Assembly: GCA_050732635.1 (NCBI GenBank)
Contig: JBOHRE010000101.1
Location: 1 to 10,921 of the forward strand
Source: JBOHRE01 sp050732635
GTDB taxonomy: Bacteria; Gemmatimonadota; Gemmatimonadetes; Longimicrobiales; RSA9
Direction of reading: 5' to 3'
Length of the DNA stretch: 10,921 nucleotides
This document shows, piece by piece, positions 1 to 5,849 of the stretch. Each line of letters starts with the position of its first letter. The stretch's first letter is position 1. Under the pieces are notes generated by a model that did not search any database, had not been told where the DNA came from, and was given only the letters and a program-made list of their open reading frames with translations. Position numbers and translations under genes: made by a program.

Positions 1-5
1 CCCTC

Positions 6-1061
6 ATGCACCCGCGATCGACGACGGCATATGTAGCAGCGCTCGGCCTGCTGCTGCCGCTCGCGCCAGCCTCCGCGCAGTCCCTGCTGGAGCGCAGCCC
101 GAACATCGGCTCCGGCTGGGTCGGCATGCCCGGCGAGCTGTACATCGATTTTGCCGATCGGCTCGGCGACCCGGGTGGCGCCGGCGACGCGCCCACGACG
201 GCGCCGACGTACACCGTAGCCTTCAACACCGCCGGCTACCTGTTCGGCGCGGTCGCCGAGCCGCAGGCCTGGCTCGAGCACGAGCGTGCGTTCGCGCTCT
301 TTGCGCGCGGCCGCCTCCTCGAGCAGGCCCGCGGACGCTGGCTCGACTTTGTCTACGGCTGGAGCTACGACATCGAACGATCCGAGCTCCTGGCCGACCT
401 CGTTGCGGCCCGCCGCGTCGGCCACCTGAGGCTGAGCCTCGCCGCGCGCGGGACGATCTTCGATGCCGACGACTCGCGCGCGGCACTCGCCGCCGGCGCG
501 GTGCTGCCGCTCGCGCCCGGCAGGCTGCCGCTCCACCTGGCCGCCGATCTGACGTTGCCGCTCGGTCGGATCGCCGAGGACGACGCCGTCTGGAGCGCCG
601 GCATCCAGGTCGGGCTGCCGGAAACGTCGGCGACGGCATCACTGTTCGCCAGCAACGCGCTCGGTCAGGCCGGCCTCGACATCGCGCGCGCCGCGAGCCG
701 GATCCGCGCTGGCCTCGGCCTCACGCTGCCCGTGCCGCTGGGCGGCCTGCTCGGTCTGTACGCGCCTCGCGAGGTGGCCAGCGAAACCGTGCGCGAGGCG
801 GGCGGCGCGCCGGCCCCCGTCGTCCTTGCCATCGAAGACTTCGCCTACCTGCCCGCCGTGATCGAGATTCAGCGAGGCGCCACCGTCGAGTGGGTCAATC
901 GCGACGATGTCGTCCACACCGCGTCGGCCGATGACGCGAGCTGGGACTCCGGCGCGATCCAGCCCGGGCAGCGCTGGCAGGCCACCTTCGACGCGCCCGG
1001 GCGCTTCCCTTACCACTGCGGCCCGCACCCCTACATGCGCGGCATGGTCGTGGTGCGCTGA
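6..1061 (+). CDS. Exported barrel-like protein with C-terminal amicyanin-type cupredoxin domain
   Basis: 351 aa. Residues 1-24 form a signal peptide ending ASA before Gln25. Residues 25 to about 260 are rich in alternating hydrophobic/polar stretches (for example around 140-225, including LFASN), which suggests an outer-membrane or periplasmic beta-structure; I cannot name the family. Residues about 272-351 are a clear small blue-copper domain: His304 in VVHTAS, then the loop YHCGPHPYM giving Cys338, His341 and Met344. The ligand spacing C-x2-H-x2-M and the surrounding PYMRG text match amicyanin, so a type 1 copper site should be intact. Expected role: one-electron transfer, or copper handling, outside the cytoplasm; the redox partner is unknown. 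The ATG lies five bases from the window edge, so the upstream context and ribosome site cannot be judged. The next gene starts 6 bp after the stop, so the two were probably co-transcribed. The cupredoxin call is firm; the N-terminal fold is inference. Confidence 0.85.
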   Translation: MHPRSTTAYVAALGLLLPLAPASAQSLLERSPNIGSGWVGMPGELYIDFADRLGDPGGAGDAPTTAPTYTVAFNTAGYLFGAVAEPQAWLEHERAFALFARGRLLEQARGRWLDFVYGWSYDIERSELLADLVAARRVGHLRLSLAARGTIFDADDSRAALAAGAVLPLAPGRLPLHLAADLTLPLGRIAEDDAVWSAGIQVGLPETSATASLFASNALGQAGLDIARAASRIRAGLGLTLPVPLGGLLGLYAPREVASETVREAGGAPAPVVLAIEDFAYLPAVIEIQRGATVEWVNRDDVVHTASADDASWDSGAIQPGQRWQATFDAPGRFPYHCGPHPYMRGMVVVR

Positions 1062-1067
1062 CCAGCC

Positions 1068-1840
1068 ATGGCAGCCCCACTCGCAGGCGCGGTCGCGGTC
1101 GTGACGGGATCCGATTCCGGAATCGGCCAGGCGATTGCGCTCGAGTTCGCCCACCAGGCGCGGATGTCTGCGTCGTCTACCACTCCGACGCGCAGGGCGC
1201 GGAGGCGACGGCACACGGCGTCGAGGCGGCCGGCCGGCGCGCCATCGTCGTCCAGACCGACGTGCGCGACGAGGCGCAGGTCGAGCGCCTGTTCGACCGC
1301 ACGGTAGGCGAGCTCGGTGTGCCGTACATCCTGGTCAACAATGCCGGAGTCAACTTCACGGGCACACACGTGGCCGAGATGCCCACCGCCGAATGGGAGC
1401 GCACGCTGCGGACGAACCTGTACGGCCCGTTCTTCTGCTGCCGTCGCTTCATCCGCGAGCGACGCGGCGCGGGCGGCGCCGGCAAGATCCTGAACATCAC
1501 GTCCGTCCATGAGGATGCGCCGCTGCCCGGAGCGGCCGCCTACGATGCCTCGAAGGGCGGGCTCCGCAACCTCACGCGCACGCTCGCGCTCGAGCTCGCC
1601 GCCGATCGCATCAACGTGGTCAACATCGCGCCCGGTATGATCCTCACGCCGATGAACCCGGAGGAGCTCGCGGATCCGCAGAAGCTGGCCGAGGCCGAGC
1701 GACGGATCCCCTGGGGGCGTGCGGGTCGGCCCGACGACGTCGCCCGCGTGGCCGCGTTCCTCGCCTCTGCTGCCGCCGACTACATCACCGGCACCACGGT
1801 CTTCGTCGATGGCGGCCTGATGATGCGCCAGGCGCAGTAA
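1068..1840 (+). pseudogene. Short-chain dehydrogenase/reductase (SDR), split by a one-base frameshift
   Basis: Two frames together give one classical SDR of about 257 aa, the usual family length. Frame one, from ATG 1068, gives the cofactor motif TGSDSGIG (residues 13-20) and stays SDR-like up to HQ at 1157. It then becomes an arginine-rich out-of-frame tail ending at 1307. The other frame takes over at 1160 with ADVCVVYHSD and runs to the stop at 1840. It carries NNAG (91-94 in the rebuilt protein), Asn117, catalytic Ser146, Tyr159 and Lys163 in YDASK, and the C-terminal FVDGG. Restoring one G at GG 1157-1158 rejoins the frames exactly. Taken as is, translation could only give a dead N-terminal stub and a 192-aa piece from GTG 1262 lacking the nucleotide-binding loop. 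The family reaction is NAD(P)-dependent oxidation or reduction of an alcohol or carbonyl; the sequence resembles the glucose-1-dehydrogenase/3-oxoacyl-ACP reductase group, but the substrate is unknown. A sequencing error is as likely as a true mutation. Confidence 0.88.
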
Positions 1841-1908
1841 ACGGCAGCGTCACGGCGCGGTCGCCCTTGCTCGGATTGATGCCGTCATGAATCATTCGCG
1901 GACCCATG

Positions 1909-1928
1909 AACCCGGCCTGCGCCGGGTT
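1909..1928 (+). terminator. Candidate hairpin terminator after the SDR gene
   Basis: Perfect 8-bp stem AACCCGGC / GCCGGGTT with the 4-base loop CTGC, followed by GTT. It lies 69 bp after the SDR stop and ends 32 bp before the preferred start of the transporter gene. The T-run is too short for a strong intrinsic terminator. It could equally be a structure in the transporter leader that affects initiation. Confidence 0.45.
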
Positions 1929-1947
1929 GTTCGCCACCGCTGATGTC

Positions 1948-1954
1948 GGAGGGG
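1948..1954 (+). promoter_or_regulatory. Ribosome binding site GGAGGGG that favours a GTG start at 1961
   Basis: GGAGGGG ends 6 bases before the in-frame GTG at 1961. The upstream ATG at 1943 has no purine-rich stretch before it, only pyrimidine-mixed sequence. The motif therefore argues for the downstream GTG as the true start. Confidence 0.6.
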
Positions 1955-1960
1955 CGCGAA

Positions 1961-3694
1961 GTGGCCAGTGCAACACCGCAGGTTCCGACCGTCGACGGCG
2001 ATCCGATCCAGTGCCCCGATGAGGAGGGCCGGCAGTACCGCAGCGGCGTCTACCAGCCGCTCGATGACGCGGCGCTGACGCAGGTGCCCGACACGCCGTC
2101 GTTCCCCGCGCGCGGCCACGGGCCGCCATTCCGGCTGCACAACGAGATCCCGCGCGTGCCTCGCGTCGCGCACCTGGTCGGCCCCTCCGTCATCGCGCTG
2201 GGCATGGGCCTCGGCGCCGGCGAGTTCCTGCTCTGGCCGAATCTGATCGTCGTCAATGGCTACTCGATATGGTGGCTCTTCTGGGTCGGCGTCATCACGC
2301 AGTTCGTGGTCATCGCGGAGATCGAGCGCTGGACGATCGCCACCGGCGAGTCGGTGTTCGGCGGCATGGCCAGGCTCGACCGCTGGGCCTTCTGGCCCTG
2401 GTTCTTCCTCGTCGCCACACTGATCTCCTTCTTCTGGCCCGGCTGGGCCTCGCAGTCCGGTGAGTTCACCGCGCAGATCGGTACCGCCGTCACCGGCACC
2501 ACCTTGCCCTGGCAGCCCATCGCGCTGCTCATGATGGTCGTGATCTGGCTCGGCCTCGCCATTTCGAAGATCGTCTACAACGCGCTCGAACGCTTCGAGA
2601 TCGGGCTCGTCCTGGGCTTCTTTCCGCTGCTGGCCGTCGCCCTGCTCTTCGCCGGCTTCGCGCCCGCGCACCTGCTCGAGCTGCTCGGCGGTGCCGTCGC
2701 CATCGGCCGCGCACCATCCGAGCTGCTGACCGGCAGCCAGTTTCCGACACTACTGCTCGCCGTCGCCTACGCCGGCTCCGGCGGCTGTCTGCTGCTGGCC
2801 CAGTCGCTGTGGATCCGCGACAAGGGCTTCGGCATGGCCGCCTACCAGGGGCGGATCGCCGGGATCCGCGGTCGGAACGAGGACATCAGCGAGAGCGGCT
2901 ATGTCTTCGAGCCGGCGTCGCAGCCGACCATGCTCGAGCGCTTCCGCCGCTGGGTCGTGATCGCGCGCCGCGAGCTGCTGATCACCTTCGTGGCCCTGAT
3001 CATCCTGAGCGTTGTGATCACGACGCTGCTGGTCACGTCGACGCTCGGCATGGGCCGCACTGATCTGGCCGGTGATCTTACCGGCATGGTCACCCTGCAG
3101 GGCGACGTCCTGGCCGAGGCCGGCGGCACCTGGCTGCGCGTCGTCTTCCTGCTCGGCGGCGCCTTCGTCCTCTTCTCCACACAGGTCGGCATCGTCGATA
3201 CCGTCACGCGCATCTCCGGCACGATCTTCTATGAGCGCTATGGGCGCTACACGAGCTTCTGGACGCTGAAGCGCACGTTCCTCTTCTTTCTCACGCTGTT
3301 CGTGCTCGCGTCCATGGCCATCATCCTGATCTCGTGGTTCGGTGGCGAGCGCGTCGAGGCGCTGCAGCCGAACTTCCTCCTGCTCATTGCCGGCCCGTTC
3401 ACCATCGCGAGCATGTACGCGTTCGCGCTGGTGATCGGCTACATGAACGTGCGACGTCTGCCAGCGGAGCTCGCGCCGCCGCTGTGGATCCGCCTCGGCA
3501 TGATCTGGGCAGCCGTGCTCTGGGGTTGGTTCACCGCGGAGCAGATCTCTCGCACGCTGCTCGCCGCCGCAGGCGCCGAGGCCGGCGTGATCGAGACGAT
3601 GACGTTTCACCCCATCCGCCTGGGGCTGTATCTGGTGTGGGCCGCGTCACTGGCCTGGTTCGCGTTCGCGACCCTGGGCCGCCAGCGCGGGTGA
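1961..3694 (+). CDS. Nramp-superfamily-like membrane transporter with non-canonical metal-site motifs
   Basis: 577 aa from GTG 1961; an in-frame ATG at 1943 would give 583 aa, but the ribosome site GGAGGGG at 1948-1954 supports the GTG. Numbering below uses the 583-aa form. A hydrophilic N-terminal tail of about 70 residues precedes roughly ten to eleven hydrophobic segments, the first at 77-105. The first segment, VGPSVIALGMGLGAGEF, has the layout of Nramp TM1, but GAGE (91-94) stands where the family has the metal-binding DPGN. The segment at 270-288 (AYAGSGG) sits where TM6 normally has MPH. A polar loop at 290-343 and the TQVGIVDTVTR segment (413-423) fit Nramp-related proteins. Known family role: proton-coupled uptake of divalent metals. 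Here the substrate is open, because the residues that choose manganese or iron are not conserved. The gene stands alone, convergent with the deacetylase across the repeat at 3697-3771. It could also be called an APC-superfamily transporter of unknown substrate. Confidence 0.8.
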   Translation: MASATPQVPTVDGDPIQCPDEEGRQYRSGVYQPLDDAALTQVPDTPSFPARGHGPPFRLHNEIPRVPRVAHLVGPSVIALGMGLGAGEFLLWPNLIVVNGYSIWWLFWVGVITQFVVIAEIERWTIATGESVFGGMARLDRWAFWPWFFLVATLISFFWPGWASQSGEFTAQIGTAVTGTTLPWQPIALLMMVVIWLGLAISKIVYNALERFEIGLVLGFFPLLAVALLFAGFAPAHLLELLGGAVAIGRAPSELLTGSQFPTLLLAVAYAGSGGCLLLAQSLWIRDKGFGMAAYQGRIAGIRGRNEDISESGYVFEPASQPTMLERFRRWVVIARRELLITFVALIILSVVITTLLVTSTLGMGRTDLAGDLTGMVTLQGDVLAEAGGTWLRVVFLLGGAFVLFSTQVGIVDTVTRISGTIFYERYGRYTSFWTLKRTFLFFLTLFVLASMAIILISWFGGERVEALQPNFLLLIAGPFTIASMYAFALVIGYMNVRRLPAELAPPLWIRLGMIWAAVLWGWFTAEQISRTLLAAAGAEAGVIETMTFHPIRLGLYLVWAASLAWFAFATLGRQRG

Positions 3695-3696
3695 TT

Positions 3697-3771
3697 CACC
3701 GCAGAGCTCGCGGAGGGCGGCGCAGAGCAAAACAAGTCGTTTTCTCTGCGTGCTCTGCGTCCTCTGCGGTG
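3697..3771. repeat. Imperfect inverted repeat of CTCTGCG units between convergent genes; likely bidirectional terminator
   Basis: The left arm 3697-3733 begins CACCGCAGAG and ends GCAGAGCAAAAC. The right arm 3739-3771 begins GTTTTCTCTGCG and ends CCTCTGCGGTG. The arms are near-complementary around the 5-base centre AAGTC, with the best pairing at both ends. The right arm is itself three 9-base units sharing CTCTGCG (TTCTCTGCG, TGCTCTGCG, TCCTCTGCG). A run of A on one side and T on the other flanks the centre. It begins two bases after the transporter stop and ends 14 bases before the deacetylase stop on the other strand. Repeats with this CTCTGCG wording are, from memory, common in genomes of several environmental phyla. 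A terminator role is inferred from its position between two converging genes. Confidence 0.75.
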
Positions 3772-3785
3772 GGTTTCAGGCGCCG

Positions 3786-4835
3786 TTACCGCGAAGGCGC
3801 CGCGGCCGCGCGCGCTGTGGCGGCGGGCGCCGTGACGCGGGTCGGGTCGCCGTCCGAGACGTAGCGGGTCGTTTCCAGCCGGTCCAGCACACGTTCCAGA
3901 GCATCACCGTGGACCTGGACCCGCTCCATGCGCAGCGGGTCGAATGCCGGATCGTAGGGGCTCCGTTCCGGGTCGCCCGCCACTAGCAGGATCGCGTCGT
4001 GGTGATACCTGACCACCCGGCCGCTCTGCGGGTCCGTCCAGCGGCCCGCGCGTGCCAGCTCGGGGTTCCGCGGGAACACGCCCAGCGGCAGCGCGAAGGT
4101 CCGCACGCGGTAGCCAGGCACGGCCGAATCGATCGCCAGCTGCGCGCGCGCGATCTGCTCCTGCACGAAGGCGTCATCGTAGCGGCCGAGGTTGGCATGC
4201 CAGAGTGTATGGTTGCACAGCTCGAAGCCGGCGGCGGCGAGGAATCTCAGCTTCTGGTGACGCCACTCGCTGCGCTGGCCCTCGATCCCCTTGTTGCCGA
4301 AGAACGCGCGGCCCTCCTCGGCATTCGACAGCAGACAGAACACCGCCCGGCTGCGCCAGTCCGGCCGGCTGCGCGCGAAGTCCCGCCAGACGCCGAGCGC
4401 GCTCGTCGGATCGATCTCGAGCCGGCCATCCCGCTCGATGTAGCGAAACTGTGAGGGCGATGCGTCGTCGAAGGTGATGACGACAGGTGACTGGCCAGCC
4501 GGCAGGTCGATCCGCCGGTCCACCAGCTCGGCGACCGAGATCGGCCGATAGCCACGCTCGTAGAGCAGCTCGAGGTCGTGCCGGAAACGGGCCACCTGCC
4601 GTTGCCACCGCGTCTCTTCGTCACCGATCAGATGGTACTCGAGAATCGGGATCCGACCCAGCTCGTTCGCCGCGCGCACGGCCTCCGACGAGACCTGCGC
4701 TGCCGGTAGCCGGTCGGGCAGCTCCGCCCGGACTGTGCTCTGCACCTGCGCCCCGCGCCACAGCGGCGACGACGCGGTACCGGCGGCTGCCAGGGGCAGC
4801 ACCGTGGCGAGGAGCCACAACCCTTTATTCCACAT
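3786..4835 (-). CDS. Exported polysaccharide deacetylase (NodB/CE4 family)
   Basis: 349 aa from ATG 4835. In-frame ATGs at 4913 and 4877 lie upstream, but only the 4835 start puts a normal signal peptide (MWNKGLWLLATVLPLAAAGTA) at the N-terminus; none of the starts has a strong ribosome site. Residues from about 60 on follow a NodB homology domain: IPILEYHLIG, then motif 1 TFDD (121-124, the catalytic and metal-binding aspartates), then motif 2 HTLWH (209-213, the two metal-binding histidines), then RTFALPLG (245-252). About 85 residues separate motifs 1 and 2, longer than in a minimal NodB domain, with an inserted stretch around FFGNKGIEGQ. Family reaction: metal-dependent removal of acetyl (or other N/O-acyl) groups from polysaccharides such as peptidoglycan, chitin-like oligomers or exopolysaccharide. 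The target here is unknown. Likely periplasmic or surface-exposed. The Ala-rich end (from about 333) looks disordered. Transcribed alone, away from the lipoprotein gene. Confidence 0.88.
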   Translation of the reverse strand: MWNKGLWLLATVLPLAAAGTASSPLWRGAQVQSTVRAELPDRLPAAQVSSEAVRAANELGRIPILEYHLIGDEETRWQRQVARFRHDLELLYERGYRPISVAELVDRRIDLPAGQSPVVITFDDASPSQFRYIERDGRLEIDPTSALGVWRDFARSRPDWRSRAVFCLLSNAEEGRAFFGNKGIEGQRSEWRHQKLRFLAAAGFELCNHTLWHANLGRYDDAFVQEQIARAQLAIDSAVPGYRVRTFALPLGVFPRNPELARAGRWTDPQSGRVVRYHHDAILLVAGDPERSPYDPAFDPLRMERVQVHGDALERVLDRLETTRYVSDGDPTRVTAPAATARAAAAPSR

Positions 4836-5052
4836 GTGCTTCGCCTGGTCGATCACGAGTCGCGCCGGCGCGGCCATGGCGCGCGGGACTTGCGCCACAG
4901 CGCTTCCAACCATTACCTATCAGCCCCGCTCCTTCTCTCCCCTGGAGCGGTGGTGCGCCCGGCCGTTTCCCAAACGTTCCCCCGCCGGACGGACCGCAAG
5001 ACGTTCCTGAGCAATCCCAGAGCGGCTGGCAACGGACCGTTGCGCGACTGCA

Positions 5053-5069
5053 ACGCAGCATTGCTGCGT
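5053..5069. repeat. Perfect 8-bp dyad ACGCAGCA / TGCTGCGT
   Basis: Two perfectly complementary 8-base arms are separated by one T. The one-base centre makes an RNA hairpin of full length unlikely, so a dimeric DNA-binding protein site is the better reading. It lies between the divergent genes, about 190 bp before the lipoprotein start and about 220 bp before the preferred deacetylase start. No binding protein can be named. Confidence 0.4.
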
Positions 5070-5089
5070 GCGGCACGGCCGGTCGCCGG

Positions 5090-5119
5090 AAGATTGCTCG
5101 AACGAGCGTGTAAAGTCAA
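5090..5119 (-). promoter_or_regulatory. Candidate minus-strand sigma-70-type promoter with a dyad in the spacer
   Basis: On the minus strand TTGACT (5119-5114) matches five of six -35 bases. Eighteen bases on, AATCTT (5095-5090) matches three of six -10 bases, including A2 and the final T. The spacer holds the dyad GCTCG-AA-CGAGC (5096-5107). It points toward the deacetylase gene, leaving a long leader of about 170-250 bp. The -10 match is poor and such matches occur by chance, so this is a weak call. Confidence 0.25.
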
Positions 5120-5255
5120 GCAACGACAAGATTTGCGTGACCGAGGGCGGTCGCGGTGGCAGCGGGCCTGGAACTCGCCATTCCGGGCGGCAGCCTGCCC
5201 TGACGGCCGTTCCTGAAACCTGGACCGCGACGCAGCACGACCTGGAGACGAAAAC

Positions 5256-5849
5256 ATGATCCGTCGGCCCCCCTTCATCACGCTGTGCGCCCTTCTGCTA
5301 GCCATCACCGTGGCTGGGTGCGACGCCCCTGAAATGCTGGCTCCCTCGCCGGACGTGGCCGTGCCCGCCAGGGCCAGCGCCGGCCTGGCCAAGGGCAAAG
5401 GAAAGCACCAGACCTACACGCCGGTCGTCACCACCCAGGATCTGGCCAGCGTCACCGCTTCTGACCGGCTGGGCCGGCAGGGCGGCGAGCTCGTGATCCA
5501 GGATTTCGATGGCGTCACACTGTTCCGGCTCGTGGTCGGGCGCGGTTCGGTGCAGACGCCGACGGTCTTCACGATGACGAACCGCGCGGGCAACGTCATG
5601 GCGGTCGACCTCACGGCGACAGCGCTCGGCAACGATCGCGATGTCGGCGAGAGCGGCTTCCGCCGTCCCGTTCGCCTCTACATGAGCCTGCATTACGTCG
5701 AGGTGGCCGACGGCGCGCTCATCGCGCTGGACGCCGACGGCACGTACGAGCCTGTCAACACCTGGCGTGAAGGCGACTACCTCGTCGCCGACCTGGCGCA
5801 CTTCTCCGGCTACATCATTGTCGGCAGCCTGCGGGCCGTGGAGGAATGA
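5256..5849 (+). CDS. Predicted lipoprotein with ZU5-like beta domain
   Basis: 197 aa. ATG 5256 is preceded by GGAGA seven bases upstream, a good ribosome site. Residues 1-21 are a lipoprotein signal: basic MIRR, a hydrophobic core, then the lipobox ending AGC with Cys22 as the lipidated residue. A low-complexity stretch with Lys/Gly (AKGKGKH) follows. From about residue 65 the sequence is beta-rich: GGELVIQDF, PTVFTMTNRAGN, RRPVRLYMSLHYV, ALDADGTYEPVNTW and a C-terminal HFSGYIIVGS. This order of strands and the closing HFSGY motif recall ZU5-type domains in bacterial surface lipoproteins, though it is shorter and I cannot confirm the family. No catalytic residues are evident. The function is unknown; a binding or structural role in the envelope is plausible. 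Its stop overlaps the start of the TPR/HD-GYP gene, so the two proteins are probably made together. Confidence 0.8.
   Translation: MIRRPPFITLCALLLAITVAGCDAPEMLAPSPDVAVPARASAGLAKGKGKHQTYTPVVTTQDLASVTASDRLGRQGGELVIQDFDGVTLFRLVVGRGSVQTPTVFTMTNRAGNVMAVDLTATALGNDRDVGESGFRRPVRLYMSLHYVEVADGALIALDADGTYEPVNTWREGDYLVADLAHFSGYIIVGSLRAVEE

Larger units (their letters stand above)
4836..5255. other. Gene-free divergent intergenic region
   Basis: About 420 bp between the start of the minus-strand deacetylase and the plus-strand lipoprotein (about 340 bp if the deacetylase starts at 4913). No open frame here has a recognisable protein or a convincing ribosome site. The visible structures are two dyads (5053-5069 and 5096-5107) and a candidate minus-strand promoter (5090-5119), listed separately. 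The region should hold the promoters of both flanking units. Confidence 0.6.

Noticed and set aside
6..1840. Methylamine-oxidation cluster, because of the amicyanin-like domain
   Set aside because: No methylamine dehydrogenase subunit or maturation gene is present; the SDR neighbour does not support it.
1892..3610. Two long minus-strand frames (259 and 286 codons) opposite the transporter
   Set aside because: They are the antisense of transmembrane codons (giving His/Asp/Glu/Arg-rich text) and have no recognisable domain.
5170..5185. GGAACT and TTCC upstream of the lipoprotein as an ECF promoter or operator
   Set aside because: No -10 like CGTC or TCTA at a suitable distance, and the half-sites are only four bases long.
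5068..5259. 63-codon plus-strand frame in the intergenic region before the lipoprotein
   Set aside because: GTG start without a ribosome site, low-complexity product, and it ends inside the lipoprotein start codon. It also contains the dyad region.
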